Assembly: GCF_010727125.1 (NCBI RefSeq)
Contig: NZ_AP022564.1
Location: 2,728,001-2,792,000 of the forward strand
Reading direction: 5' to 3'
Origin: Mycolicibacter terrae
GTDB lineage: Bacteria > Actinomycetota > Actinomycetes > Mycobacteriales > Mycobacteriaceae
Length of the DNA: 64,000 nt
Every line of letters starts with the position of its first letter. Positions within the stretch are counted from its first letter, which is position 1. Made by a program: the position numbers and the translations under genes. Below, in pieces: positions 9,176-19,926 of this stretch. The notes beneath the pieces were generated by a model. It ran no database searches and was not told where the DNA came from. It worked only from the letters and a program-made list of their open reading frames with translations.

Positions 9176-10071
9176 CCGCACCGGATCGTCCAGCCAGGCC
9201 CGACTCCATCGCCGGTGTGCTGGCGAACCTGCGACGGGTGCCTCGCCGGGTGCGTCGCGAGTCTCGCGAGGTGATCGAGGCCGCGGTGACCCAGCTTTTC
9301 GAGATCGTGGTGCGCCACCCCGGCGGCAACACCGCATCGCGGGAGTACCGGATCGACGACCTGGCCCGCCTGGCCGGCACCACTACCCGCAACGTCCGGG
9401 TGTACCGCGATCGGGACCTGTTGCCGCCGCCGCGGCGGGTCGGGCGGATCGCGTTGTACAACGACACGCACCTGACCCGGCTGCGGCTGATCACCTCGAT
9501 GCTCGACCGCGGTTACACCATCGCGCACGTCAAAGAGATGATCGGCGCGTGGGAGCAGGGCAAGGACCTCGGCGACATCCTGGGCCTGGAGAGCGCGATC
9601 GCCGGCAGCTGGACCAGCGAACGCCCCGAGACCGTGTCACGGGCCGAGGCCGAGCGGCGGATCGGCGATCCGGAGGCGTTGCGGCGGCTGATGGCGCTCG
9701 GGGTGATCCGCGTCGACGGGGCCGACGGCTCCCGGGCCACCATCACCCGGCCCAAACTGATCGAGGCGTTCAACGAGATCCGCGGCTACGGCATCGCCGT
9801 CGACAAGCTCATCGACCTCTACGAGCAGTCACTGCCCCACATCGACGCGATCAGCCAGATGCTGGTGCGGGCCGGTGCCGAACACGTCCTGACCAGGATC
9901 CAGCCTGGGGCTCCGCTTCCGGCCGATACCGAGATCGCCGAGCTGATCGGCATGCTGGTGCGGTTCCGCACCCAGGCCGTGGCCTCCGTCACCGCCACCC
10001 TCGCGTCGTCGATCGAGTCCACCATCGAGTCGATGGTGACCGGCCTGCTCGCCGAGTCCCTGCTGCACTGA
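9172..10071 (+). CDS. MerR-family transcriptional regulator
   Basis: The 299-residue regulator has the MerR winged helix-turn-helix at about residues 59-125 (YRIDDLARLAGTTTRNVRVY and the following wing), then a long C-terminal effector region without the cysteine clusters of metal sensors. It is co-translated with the monooxygenase (ATGA overlap). It is the obvious local candidate to control the operon, perhaps through the palindrome at 5885-5896, and the ligand is likely organic. Its end is 34 bases from the convergent CstR-like gene. Confidence 0.85.
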   Translation: MTAPDRPARPDSIAGVLANLRRVPRRVRRESREVIEAAVTQLFEIVVRHPGGNTASREYRIDDLARLAGTTTRNVRVYRDRDLLPPPRRVGRIALYNDTHLTRLRLITSMLDRGYTIAHVKEMIGAWEQGKDLGDILGLESAIAGSWTSERPETVSRAEAERRIGDPEALRRLMALGVIRVDGADGSRATITRPKLIEAFNEIRGYGIAVDKLIDLYEQSLPHIDAISQMLVRAGAEHVLTRIQPGAPLPADTEIAELIGMLVRFRTQAVASVTATLASSIESTIESMVTGLLAESLLH

Positions 10072-10105
10072 GGCTGGTTCAAGCGGCGGTCCCAGCTTCG
10101 CCGTC

Positions 10106-11803
<1,698 letters not shown>

Positions 11804-11994
11804 TTAGTGGCGCGCGCTCCGCCCCGGGAAATCGCCGGGCCCGGCTCCGGCCGGCGCCGCCGACGCGACTCGGGGCGCCCGTGACGCCGGCCACTGCGGA
11901 CCGTTGGTGGTGATCTGGTTACGGGCGTTCACGATTCGGTATCAGTCACCACACAACGGTTGGCAGCGACGGCACCCGTATGGAATATAGAGAC

Positions 11995-12297
11995 ATGCTA
12001 AGCATTCGAAAGCTCGTTGGACCGATGTTCGCAGCCGGCGCCGCCGCGGCGATCGCCGTCGCCCCGACCGGCCTGATGCTGGCCACCGCGCCGCAGGCAA
12101 CGACGGGCCCATCCGTTGTGGCCCAACCGCACGGTTCCGGGGGCCCCGACGGCAACGGCGGCGGAACCGGCTGCGGCCACGACGCCGGCTGGCAGGGCTG
12201 CGGCGGCTTCATTCCCGGCCAGGGCGGCTTCGGTCACGGCTGCTTCAACGGCATCTGCGGCAGCTGGGACGGCGGCCGCGGCTGGTTCAGCGGCTGA
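11995..12297 (+). CDS. Small secreted Gly/Cys-rich protein, unknown function
   Basis: The protein is 100 residues from the ATG at 11995; an in-frame ATG at 11980 would add five. A signal peptide (LVGPMFAAGAAAAIAVAPTGLMLATA) is followed by a Gly-rich mature part with four cysteines (C-x(7)-C and C-x(4)-C), presumably two disulfides outside the cell. I do not recognise the family. It takes the place of Rv2387 between mbtI and hemW. No clear ribosome site is seen for either start. Confidence 0.6.
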   Translation: MLSIRKLVGPMFAAGAAAAIAVAPTGLMLATAPQATTGPSVVAQPHGSGGPDGNGGGTGCGHDAGWQGCGGFIPGQGGFGHGCFNGICGSWDGGRGWFSG

Positions 12298-12322
12298 CCC
12301 GGCCGCCAACCACGGCGGACGG

Positions 12323-13501
12323 CTACCCCAGCAGCGAACGCACCACCGCGTCGGCCAACAGCCGTCCGCGGTCGGTCAGCACCAGGTGTTCACCGTCGAT
12401 ACGCAGTAGGCCGTCGCCGACAGCGTTCCCGGAACGCTCCCGCTCACCCGGATCCAGGGCAGCCAGCGCCAGCCCCTCGCGCATCCGCAGCCGCAGCATC
12501 ACGTCTTCGGTGTGCCGGTCGGACTCCGAAAGCTCTTCGAAGCCGGCGACCGGCAGCGTCATCGCCGCCAGGATCTGCGCATAAGCGTTGGGGTGCTTGA
12601 CATTCCAATAGCGCAAGGCTCCGTCGTAGCTGTGCGCACCCGGACCTGCGCCCCACCACCGGCCACCGCCCCAGTAGCCCAGATTATGCCGGCAGGCCGC
12701 ACCCGGTCGGCTCCAGTTGGACACTTCGTACCAGTCCATACCGGCGGCCCGCAGGGTGGTGTCGACCAGTTCGTAGCGATGCGCCAGCACGTCGTCGTCG
12801 GGGGCGGGCAGTTCCCCGCGCCGCACCCGACGGGCCAGGGCGGTACCGCTCTCGACGATCAGGCTGTAGGCCGAGACGTGATCGACACCCGCTTCCAGCG
12901 CGGCATCCACCGAGCGCAGCAGGTCGTCGTCGGTCTCGCCGGGGGTGCCGTAGATCAGGTCGATGTTGAGGTGGTCGAATCCGGCCGCGCGCGCCTCCCG
13001 TGCGGCGGCGACCGGGCGTCCCGGCGAATGGATGCGGTCCAGGGTGGCCAGCACCCGCGGCGACACCGACTGCATCCCCAACGACACCCGGGTGTAGCCG
13101 GCGGCCCGGATCGTGTCGAAGAACTCCGGCGACGTCGACTCCGGGTTGGCCTCGGTGGTGACTTCGGCGTCATCGGCCAGACCGAAGTGTTCCCGCACGT
13201 GATCGAGCACCAGCGCCAACCGCGCGGCGCCCAGCAGCGACGGCGTGCCGCCACCGACGAACACAGTGTCGGCGCGCGGGCCGCCCAGGCGGGCCGCGGC
13301 CAACTCCAGTTCCCGGGCGAGCGCCGCCACCCAGGCGTCCGGGTTGGCGCCACCGAGCTCCGCCGGGGTGTAGGTGTTGAAGTCGCAGTAGCCGCACCGG
13401 GCGAAGCAGAACGGGACGTGCACGTACACCCCGAACGGGCCTGGGGACTCGAGCCGGTCCGGTGCCACCTCGGGCAGCGCTACCGCGGTCGCGGTGGTCA
13501 T
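12323..13501 (-). CDS. hemW: HemW-like radical SAM protein (annotated HemN in M. tuberculosis)
   Basis: The 392-residue radical SAM protein has the cluster motif C32-x3-C36-x2-C39 in VPFCFARCGYCDF, then GGGTPS and the C-terminal HemN domain. HemW proteins transfer heme to apoproteins and, unlike true HemN, are not shown to oxidise coproporphyrinogen III. The position matches Rv2388c (hemN). The gene is followed at once by the convergent small secreted protein. Confidence 0.88.
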   Translation of the reverse strand: MTTATAVALPEVAPDRLESPGPFGVYVHVPFCFARCGYCDFNTYTPAELGGANPDAWVAALARELELAAARLGGPRADTVFVGGGTPSLLGAARLALVLDHVREHFGLADDAEVTTEANPESTSPEFFDTIRAAGYTRVSLGMQSVSPRVLATLDRIHSPGRPVAAAREARAAGFDHLNIDLIYGTPGETDDDLLRSVDAALEAGVDHVSAYSLIVESGTALARRVRRGELPAPDDDVLAHRYELVDTTLRAAGMDWYEVSNWSRPGAACRHNLGYWGGGRWWGAGPGAHSYDGALRYWNVKHPNAYAQILAAMTLPVAGFEELSESDRHTEDVMLRLRMREGLALAALDPGERERSGNAVGDGLLRIDGEHLVLTDRGRLLADAVVRSLLG

Positions 13502-13550
13502 AACGGCCGATCATCCCACGGCGCCGCAGGCGACGCCGCCCGTCAGCGTC

Positions 13551-13958
13551 TCAGTAGGCCTGAACGTCCAGCCCGTCGGCGTCCGCGAACAGCGCCGACA
13601 GATAGTGGGTCAGCGACCCGACCGGGGCCGCCCCGGCACCCGTGGCGGCAGAACTGCCCCGGGATGCGCAGGTCGGCCAGGCGCCGGGCCCCTGGTCGGC
13701 CATGATTCGCTTGGCGACGGCGATCTGCTGCTGCGGGCTGGCCTGCGAGGGCAACCCGACCCCGCCGTTGGCGTCCCAGGCGGCAGCGCTGATCTGCAGA
13801 CCGCCGTAGTCGCCATTACCGCTGTCGGCGGCCCAGTCCCCGCCGGATTCGCACTTGGCGATGGCTTCCCAATTGATCGGATCGGCGTTGGCCGCGCCGG
13901 TCAGTTCGGCGGCCCCGGCCAGCAGCGCCGCGACGGCCAGCACTGTGAACTTCCTCAT
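13551..13958 (-). CDS. rpfD: RpfD-like resuscitation-promoting factor
   Basis: The 135-residue protein has a signal peptide to about A25 and then the Rpf lysozyme-like domain: [15 protein letters not shown] with catalytic E37, GGLQIS and W-x(2)-NGG. It cleaves peptidoglycan and promotes exit from dormancy. The ATG (13958-13956) overlaps the stop of the upstream gene by 4 bases, the same coupling and order as Rv2389c/Rv2390c. The C-terminus is a short tail without extra domains. Confidence 0.9.
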   Translation of the reverse strand: MRKFTVLAVAALLAGAAELTGAANADPINWEAIAKCESGGDWAADSGNGDYGGLQISAAAWDANGGVGLPSQASPQQQIAVAKRIMADQGPGAWPTCASRGSSAATGAGAAPVGSLTHYLSALFADADGLDVQAY

Positions 13959-14497
13959 ACCAACTCCACCTTGCTGGCCAGCCAACGGCCGTCGACCTTG
14001 TCCATGGTCATCCGGATCCGGCTGCGGTCCATCACCGGTTCGGGGTTGTCGGCGTTGCGCACCGCCTGGTTGACCAGCAGCACGACGACGGCATGGCTGT
14101 GGTCGGCGGATTTGACCACCGCCTCGGCGACGTGGCCGCGCGCGGTCGCCTTGTTGTCGATCAGCAGCTGACGCACCTTCGCCCCCGTCCGGGTGTGCAT
14201 CCGGTTGAACTCGCCGGTCGACCCGTCGGCGATGTCGGCGAAGTTGCGGTCGACGTCGTCGGCGTCGATATCGGTCAGCCGCAACACATATGCCTCGGCG
14301 GCCTGCAACGCCTGCTCGCCGGCGAGATGGGTTTGGTAGTGCTGGAAGGCCAACCATGAGCCACCGCCCACACCGGCCATCAGAGTCGCGATCGCCAGCC
14401 AGCGCCGCAGCAGAGCACGCCCGCCTGCCCGCGGGAGCGGTTCCGATACCGGTGGCGGCTCCCACACCGGTTCCCACCCGAAGTCGACAACACTCAC
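13955..14497 (-). CDS. Rv2390c-like membrane-anchored protein (Mce-associated type)
   Basis: The protein is 180 residues from the GTG at 14497. A short cytoplasmic part is followed by one membrane helix at about residues 29-48 ([23 protein letters not shown]) and an outer domain with the NTF2-like pattern seen in Mce-associated proteins. The open frame continues upstream to 14968, but that part crosses the cysteine leader ORF and resembles nothing. It precedes rpfD with an ATGA overlap, so the two are made together. Confidence 0.75.
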   Translation of the reverse strand: MSVVDFGWEPVWEPPPVSEPLPRAGGRALLRRWLAIATLMAGVGGGSWLAFQHYQTHLAGEQALQAAEAYVLRLTDIDADDVDRNFADIADGSTGEFNRMHTRTGAKVRQLLIDNKATARGHVAEAVVKSADHSHAVVVLLVNQAVRNADNPEPVMDRSRIRMTMDKVDGRWLASKVELV

Positions 14498-14676
14498 CTG
14501 CCCCACCCGCCTTCCGATCCGCCGCTGTGTGCGGCTTCGACGTATCGGTCCGCACGGTCCCGGCCCGGCCCGCTCCGACCCTCCCGTCCCGACCGCACCG
14601 CCGTCGGGTCCCAGATGAGTTTCGCGCACGCTGATCACAACTTTGCGCCGGTAAGGAAGATTTTCGGCATCCATGG

Positions 14677-14692
14677 CATAATCGGCCAGGTG
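14677..14692 (+). promoter_or_regulatory. Leaderless promoter of the sirA leader ORF
   Basis: The -10 hexamer CATAAT (14677-14682) is followed by 7 bases and then GTG, the layout of mycobacterial leaderless transcripts in which the first base is that of the start codon. No clear -35 element is seen. Confidence 0.6.
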
Positions 14693-14785
14693 ACTGCCGC
14701 CTACTGCACCGCATCCGGGGTTGCCCTGGTGGCTCGGCGGCACATCGATCTCAAGCGGGTTTGTAGCTGTCGCTGTCTGCCTTGA
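14690..14785 (+). CDS. Polycysteine leader peptide of the sirA operon (cysteine attenuator)
   Basis: This 31-codon ORF starts with GTG and ends in C-S-C-R-C-L-P just before TGA. The stretch [10 protein letters not shown] before the cysteines matches the leader peptides found upstream of sulfur genes in actinobacteria. Leaderless ORFs with terminal cysteine clusters have been shown in M. smegmatis to act as cysteine-responsive attenuators: when Cys-tRNA is scarce, ribosomes stall and the downstream genes are expressed. The gap to sirA is 113 bases and ends in a hairpin holding the sirA ribosome site. Confidence 0.82.
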   Translation: MTAAYCTASGVALVARRHIDLKRVCSCRCLP

Positions 14786-14877
14786 TGTCGTAGAACCGCC
14801 CACCTGTATTTTCCAGCTGGCCGCCGGATCTGCGCCGCCGGAGACAGTCGCCGGTTGCCTACGCTCAATCCCGCCAG

Positions 14878-14893
14878 CTCCTTCGTGAAGGAG
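14878..14893 (+). promoter_or_regulatory. Hairpin sequestering the sirA ribosome binding site
   Basis: CTCCTT-CGTG-AAGGAG folds into a 6-base-pair stem whose 3' arm is the Shine-Dalgarno sequence 5 bases before the sirA ATG. With the hairpin closed, sirA would be poorly translated, giving an off state for the cysteine leader to relieve. Confidence 0.6.
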
Positions 14894-14898
14894 AATCC

Positions 14899-16587
14899 AT
14901 GACCGCCACTTCGACTGCGTCCAGCACCGCGGGCGCAGCCCGCAAGCGCAGCGAGGCCCAATGGGCACTCGGCGAGACCGAACCGGTCAACCACAACGAG
15001 CAGTTCAAGCAGGACGATCCGGCGCTGAACGTGCGCGCCCGGATCGTCGACGTGTACTCCAAGCAGGGCTTCGACTCGATCGCCAAAGACGACCTGCGCG
15101 GCCGGTTCCGCTGGATGGGCCTCTACACCCAGCGAGAGCAGGGCTACGACGGCACCTTCACCGGTGACGAGAACGCCGACCTGCTGGAGGCCCGTTACTT
15201 CATGATGCGGGTGCGTTGCGACGGCAAGGCGCTGTCGGCCGCCGCGATGCGGACCCTGGGCGAGATCTCCGTCGACTACGCGCGGGGCACCGCCGACATC
15301 TCCGACCGCAACAACCTGCAATACCACTGGATCGAGATCGAGAAGGTCCCGGAGATCTGGGACCGGTTGGATGCGGTCGGCCTGCAGACCACCGAGGCCT
15401 GCGGCGACTGCCCGCGCGGCATGCTCGGCTCGCCGCTGGCCGGCGAATCGCTCGACGAGGTGCTCGACCCCTCGCCCGCCCTCGACGAGATCGTCCGCCG
15501 CTACATCGGCAACCCGGACTACGCCAATCTGCCGCGCAAATACAAGACCGCGGTCTCGGGCCTGCCGGACGTCGCCCACGAGATCAACGACATCTCCTTC
15601 ATCGGCGTCAACCACCCCGAGCACGGACCGGGCCTGGACCTGTGGGTCGGCGGTGGCCTGTCCACCAACCCGATGCTGGCCCAGCGCCTGGGCGCGTGGG
15701 TGCCCCTGGACGAGGTGCCCGACGTCTGGGAGGCCGTCACCAGCCTGTTCCGTGACTACGGCTACCGCCGGCTGCGCTCCAAGGCGCGGCTGAAGTTCCT
15801 GCTCAAGGACTGGGGCGCGGAGAAGTTCCGGGAAGTTCTCGAAACCGAATACCTCAAGCGCCCGCTGATCGACGGACCGGCGGCGGCACAGCCCACCGCG
15901 ACCATCGACCACGTCGGGGTGCAGAAGACCCGCAATGGCCGCAACGCGGTCGGAGTGGCCCCGATCTCCGGCCGGGTCAGCGGCGAGACGCTGCTCAAGG
16001 TCGCCGAGCTGATGGAGCAGGTCGGTTCCGACCGGGCCCGGTTCACTCCGTACCAGAAGCTGGTCATCCTCGACGTTCCTGACGAGAAGCTCGACGGGTT
16101 GCTCGCCGAGCTGGACGCGTTGGGCCTGCCGGCCAACCCGTCCCCGTGGCGGCGCAACCTGATGGCCTGCACCGGACTGGAGTTCTGCAAGCTGTCGTTC
16201 GTCGAGACCCGCGTGCGGGCCCAGGGCCTGGTCCCCGAGCTCGAGCAGCGTCTCGAGGACCTCAACGCCGCCCTGGACGTGCCGGTCACGGTCAACATCA
16301 ACGGGTGCCCGAACTCGTGTGCCCGAATCCAGGTGGCCGACATCGGGTTCAAGGGCCAGATGATCGACGACGGCAACGGCAACTCGGTCCCCGGCTTCCA
16401 GGTGCACCTGGGCGGCAGCCTGGGCGCCGACAGCGGGTTCGGCCGGAAATTACGGCAGCACAAGGTGCTCAGCGACGAGCTCGGCGACTACATCGAGCGG
16501 GTGGTACGCAATTTCATCAAGGGCCGCAACGCCGGTGAGCGATTCGCCCAGTGGGCGGTGCGGGCCGAAGAGGACGACCTGCGATGA
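14899..16587 (+). CDS. sirA: SirA, ferredoxin-dependent sulfite reductase
   Basis: The 562-residue enzyme reduces sulfite to sulfide with ferredoxin electrons. The 4Fe-4S/siroheme cysteines are C424 and C430 (CTGLEFC) and C470 and C474 (NGCPNSC). Two ferredoxin-like nitrite/sulfite reductase repeats flank them. The length matches Rv2391, long annotated nirA. It is the first structural gene of the sirA-cysH-che1 operon behind the cysteine leader, and its last codon region contains the cysH ATG. Confidence 0.94.
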   Translation: MTATSTASSTAGAARKRSEAQWALGETEPVNHNEQFKQDDPALNVRARIVDVYSKQGFDSIAKDDLRGRFRWMGLYTQREQGYDGTFTGDENADLLEARYFMMRVRCDGKALSAAAMRTLGEISVDYARGTADISDRNNLQYHWIEIEKVPEIWDRLDAVGLQTTEACGDCPRGMLGSPLAGESLDEVLDPSPALDEIVRRYIGNPDYANLPRKYKTAVSGLPDVAHEINDISFIGVNHPEHGPGLDLWVGGGLSTNPMLAQRLGAWVPLDEVPDVWEAVTSLFRDYGYRRLRSKARLKFLLKDWGAEKFREVLETEYLKRPLIDGPAAAQPTATIDHVGVQKTRNGRNAVGVAPISGRVSGETLLKVAELMEQVGSDRARFTPYQKLVILDVPDEKLDGLLAELDALGLPANPSPWRRNLMACTGLEFCKLSFVETRVRAQGLVPELEQRLEDLNAALDVPVTVNINGCPNSCARIQVADIGFKGQMIDDGNGNSVPGFQVHLGGSLGADSGFGRKLRQHKVLSDELGDYIERVVRNFIKGRNAGERFAQWAVRAEEDDLR

Positions 16588-17315
16588 GGCAGCAGACCGA
16601 GGATCAGCTGCGCGAGCTGGCCGCCCGCGGCGCCGCGGAACTCGATGGCGCCAGCGCCACCGAACTGCTGGAGTGGACCGACGCGAACTTCGGTGGGGTC
16701 CGCGGCCCGCGCGGCGGCGCCACCTGTAACTACGTAGTGGCCTCCAATATGGCCGATGCGGTGCTGGTGGATCTGGCGGCCAAGGTCCGCGCGGGTGTTC
16801 CGGTGCTGTTCCTCGACACCGGCTACCACTTCGCCGAAACCGTCGGCACCCGCGACGCGGTGGAGGCGATGTATGACATCCAGTTGGTCAACGTCACCCC
16901 CGAGCAGACCGTGGCGGAGCAGGACGCCGCGCACGGCAAGGATCTGTTCGCCTCCAATCCGGCGCTGTGCTGCCGGCTGCGCAAAGTCGAACCCCTGGCC
17001 CGCACGCTGCGCGGCTACTCGGCGTGGGTGACCGGGCTGCGCCGGGTGGAGGCGCCGACGCGTGCCAACGCCCCGCTGGTCAGCTTCGACGAGCAGTTCG
17101 GGCTGGTGAAGATCAACCCGCTCGCCGCCTGGACCGATGAGGAGATGCACGCCTACATCGCCACGAACAACGTGCTGGTCAACCCGCTGGTCGACGAGGG
17201 GTACCCGTCGATCGGCTGCCTACCGTGCACGGCCAAACCCGCGGCCGGCTCCGACCCGCGCAGCGGACGCTGGGCGGGCCTCGCCAAGACCGAATGCGGG
17301 TTGCACGCCTCGTGA
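16584..17315 (+). CDS. cysH: CysH, adenosine 5'-phosphosulfate reductase
   Basis: The 243-residue enzyme starts at the ATG overlapping the sirA stop by 4 bases; the open frame from 16551 lies inside sirA and is not used. The paired cysteines C129-C130 and C212-x-x-C215 bind a 4Fe-4S cluster, which marks an APS reductase rather than a PAPS reductase. It gives the sulfite that SirA uses. The final ECGLH motif contains the catalytic cysteine. Confidence 0.94.
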   Translation: MRQQTEDQLRELAARGAAELDGASATELLEWTDANFGGVRGPRGGATCNYVVASNMADAVLVDLAAKVRAGVPVLFLDTGYHFAETVGTRDAVEAMYDIQLVNVTPEQTVAEQDAAHGKDLFASNPALCCRLRKVEPLARTLRGYSAWVTGLRRVEAPTRANAPLVSFDEQFGLVKINPLAAWTDEEMHAYIATNNVLVNPLVDEGYPSIGCLPCTAKPAAGSDPRSGRWAGLAKTECGLHAS

Positions 17316-18040
17316 CAGGTCCCGCTACAACGCTGGTGTTGACCGCGCACGGCAGCCGGGACCCGCGCTCGGCTGCCAATACCCACGCGATCGCCGGGCA
17401 CCTGCGCCGGGTGGCACCGGAATTCACCGTGCAGGTGGCGTTCTGCGAACACAGCACGCCGATCCTGCGCGACGCACTAGACACCGTGACCGGCCCGACC
17501 GGCCAGACCATCGTGGTCCCGTTCCTCCTGGCCAGCGCCTACCACGCCCGCATCGACATCCCGGGGGTGATCGCCCAGTCCGGGGCCGCCGTGCAGGTGG
17601 CTCCCACCCTGGGCGAGGATGACCGGCTGGTGCAGGTTCTCGGTGAGCGGCTCACCGCCGCCGGGGCGTCCCGTTTCGACCCCGAGCTCGGCGTGGTGGT
17701 GGTCGCGGTGGGTTCCTCGCATGCTGCGGCTAATGCGCAAACCGCCCGCGTCGCCGCGCCGTTGGCCCGCGGAACCCGTTGGGCCGGAGTCGAAGTCGCC
17801 TTCGCCACGCAGGGACCGTCGGTGCCCGAAGCCGTCGAGCGCCTGCGGGAACGCGGGGCCACCAGGCTGATGATCGCCCCGTGGTTCCTGGCGCACGGGC
17901 GGATCACCGACAAGATCGCCGCCTATGCCGCGCAAGCCGGGATCGCGATGGCCGAGCCGCTCGGCGCGCACCGCCTGGTGGCGGCGACCGTGCTGGACCG
18001 GGTGGAGGCGGCGCTCACCGAAAGTCACGCCGCGGCCTGA
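17312..18040 (+). CDS. che1: Sirohydrochlorin ferrochelatase (Che1 / CbiX type)
   Basis: The 242-residue protein starts with GTG in the cysH stop (GTGA overlap). Two CbiX repeats are visible, each opening with a strand and a small motif (LTAHGSRDPRS with H13, and VAVGSSHAAAN). It would insert iron into sirohydrochlorin, the last step to siroheme, the cofactor of SirA, which explains its place in the operon. It corresponds to Rv2393 and is convergent with cysA. Confidence 0.88.
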   Translation: MTGPATTLVLTAHGSRDPRSAANTHAIAGHLRRVAPEFTVQVAFCEHSTPILRDALDTVTGPTGQTIVVPFLLASAYHARIDIPGVIAQSGAAVQVAPTLGEDDRLVQVLGERLTAAGASRFDPELGVVVVAVGSSHAAANAQTARVAAPLARGTRWAGVEVAFATQGPSVPEAVERLRERGATRLMIAPWFLAHGRITDKIAAYAAQAGIAMAEPLGAHRLVAATVLDRVEAALTESHAAA

Positions 18041-18076
18041 CGCTTGGTTTCCCGGCTGCGCGCCGGAGCAGGCCCC

Positions 18077-19114
18077 CTACACCGACACCGGCGTGTCTGC
18101 GGCCGCTACGTCCTGCAGCGGGGGCACCCTGGTCGCCCGCACGTAGACGGTGTCGCCTTCGGCCAGGGCCAGCGCCTCGGCGTCACCGCGGGTGATCTGC
18201 GCGGTGAAAGGCACCTTGGTGGCGCCGTTGGTCAGCTCCACGCGCACCTCGAAGCCCAATGCCACCACCCGGTCGACCACCGCACGCACCACCGCGGACA
18301 CCTCGGCGTCACCCGCGCCTCCCGCTGCTGCCACCGCCATCTCCGGGGTGCGGCCCACCCGGATGTCATGCGGGCGCACCAGGGCACCGTTGAGCGACGA
18401 GACCGCCCCCAGGAACGACATGACGAATGCGTTCGCCGGGGCGTCGTAGACCTCGGTCGGGCTGCCGAGCTGCTCGATGCGGCCCTGGTTGAGCACGGCG
18501 ATCCGGTCCGCGACGTCCAGCGCCTCGGCCTGGTCGTGGGTGACCAACACCGTGGTGACGTTCACCTCGTCATGCAGCCGGCGCAGCCAGGCCCGTAGAT
18601 CCTCCCGAACCTTCGCATCCAGGGCGCCGAACGGCTCGTCGAGCAGCAGCACCTGCGGATCCACCGCCAGCGCTCGCGCCAACGCCATCCGCTGCCGCTG
18701 CCCGCCGGAGAGCTGGTTGGGGTAGCGGGTCTGAAAACCGCTGAGCCCCACCACTTCCAGCAGGTTGTCAACCTTCTCCTTGACCTCGGACTTGGGCCGC
18801 TTGCGGATCTTGAGCCCGAACGCCACGTTGTCCCGCACCGTCATGTGCTTGAACGCCGCGTAGTGCTGGAACACGAATCCGATGCCTCGCCGCTGCGGCG
18901 GGATCCCGGTCACGTCGACGCCGTTGATGGTGACGGTCCCGCTGTCGGGGTGGTCCAGGCCGGCGATCGCCCGCAGCAGCGTCGACTTGCCCGAGCCGCT
19001 GGGGCCGAGCAGCGCGGTCAGTGATCCGGACGGCACCGCGAAGTCGACGTTGTCCAATGCGACGAAGTCTCCGTAGCGCTTGTTCGCCCCCCGCACCGTG
19101 ATTGCGTTGCTCAT
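18077..19114 (-). CDS. cysA: CysA, sulfate ABC transporter ATP-binding subunit
   Basis: The 345-residue ATPase has Walker [10 protein letters not shown] (residues 37-45), the Q-loop FVFQHYAAF, signature LSGGQRQR, Walker B LLLDEP and the switch His in [10 protein letters not shown] regulatory TOBE domain forms the last ~100 residues. It powers sulfate uptake. The start is the ATG at 19114, overlapping the cysW stop by 4 bases. It is the last gene of subI-cysT-cysW-cysA. Confidence 0.94.
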   Translation of the reverse strand: MSNAITVRGANKRYGDFVALDNVDFAVPSGSLTALLGPSGSGKSTLLRAIAGLDHPDSGTVTINGVDVTGIPPQRRGIGFVFQHYAAFKHMTVRDNVAFGLKIRKRPKSEVKEKVDNLLEVVGLSGFQTRYPNQLSGGQRQRMALARALAVDPQVLLLDEPFGALDAKVREDLRAWLRRLHDEVNVTTVLVTHDQAEALDVADRIAVLNQGRIEQLGSPTEVYDAPANAFVMSFLGAVSSLNGALVRPHDIRVGRTPEMAVAAAGGAGDAEVSAVVRAVVDRVVALGFEVRVELTNGATKVPFTAQITRGDAEALALAEGDTVYVRATRVPPLQDVAAADTPVSV

Positions 19115-19926
19115 CTGTTTACCTTTCCGGCCCGGCGCATATCGAGCACCACCTGAACGATCAACACCAGTACCGACACCGTCATCAGCAGTGTGGACAG
19201 GGCGTAGGCGCCGTATTCGGCACCGCGGTTGTAACGGTCGGACACCAGCAGCGTCAGCGTCTGGGACGTGCCGGGCAGGTTCGACGACACGATCAACACC
19301 GCGCCGTACTCGCCGAGGGTGCGCGCCACGGTCAGCACGATCCCGTACGTCAGCCCCCACCGGATCGAGGGCAGCGTGATCCGCCAGAACGTCTGCCACC
19401 AACTCGAACCCAGCGTCGCCGCCGCCTCCTCCATGTCGGTGCCCAATTCGTGCAGCACCGGTTCGACTTCCCGGATCACGAACGGCAGGGTGACGAAGAT
19501 GCTGGCCAGCACGATGCCCGGCAGGCCGAAGATGATCTTGAGGCCCCAGTCGTTCTCCACGAAGCCCAGCAACCCGGCCGACCCCCACAGCACGATCAGC
19601 GCGACACCGACGACCACCGGCGACACCGCGAACGGCAGGTCGATGATCGCCTGCAGTGCCCCCTTGCCACGGAACCTGTTGCGGGCCAATACCAATGCGG
19701 TCGGAATGCCGAAGATGACGTTCAGCGGCACCACGATCGCCACCACCAGCAGCGACAACTGCAACGCCGAGATCGCCGCCGGGGTGGAAATGTAGGCGAA
19801 GAACTGCCCGAATCCGGGCGCGAAGCTGCGCCACAGGATCAACGACACCGGAACGATCAGCAGCAGCCCGACGTAGACCAGCGCCACGAACCGGAGCAGG
19901 TAGCGGACTTTCCGTGACGGACTCAT
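19111..19926 (-). CDS. cysW: CysW, sulfate ABC transporter permease
   Basis: The 271-residue inner-membrane protein has about six helices and the permease EAA loop ([23 protein letters not shown]), which contacts CysA. It overlaps cysT and cysA by 4 bases each, so the subunits are translationally coupled. It corresponds to Rv2398c. Confidence 0.94.
   Translation of the reverse strand: MSPSRKVRYLLRFVALVYVGLLLIVPVSLILWRSFAPGFGQFFAYISTPAAISALQLSLLVVAIVVPLNVIFGIPTALVLARNRFRGKGALQAIIDLPFAVSPVVVGVALIVLWGSAGLLGFVENDWGLKIIFGLPGIVLASIFVTLPFVIREVEPVLHELGTDMEEAAATLGSSWWQTFWRITLPSIRWGLTYGIVLTVARTLGEYGAVLIVSSNLPGTSQTLTLLVSDRYNRGAEYGAYALSTLLMTVSVLVLIVQVVLDMRRAGKVNR

Noticed and set aside
13955..14968. A 337-residue version of the Rv2390c-like protein
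   Set aside because: The extra N-terminus crosses the sirA leader ORF and promoter and has no family resemblance. The GTG at 14497 gives the expected length.
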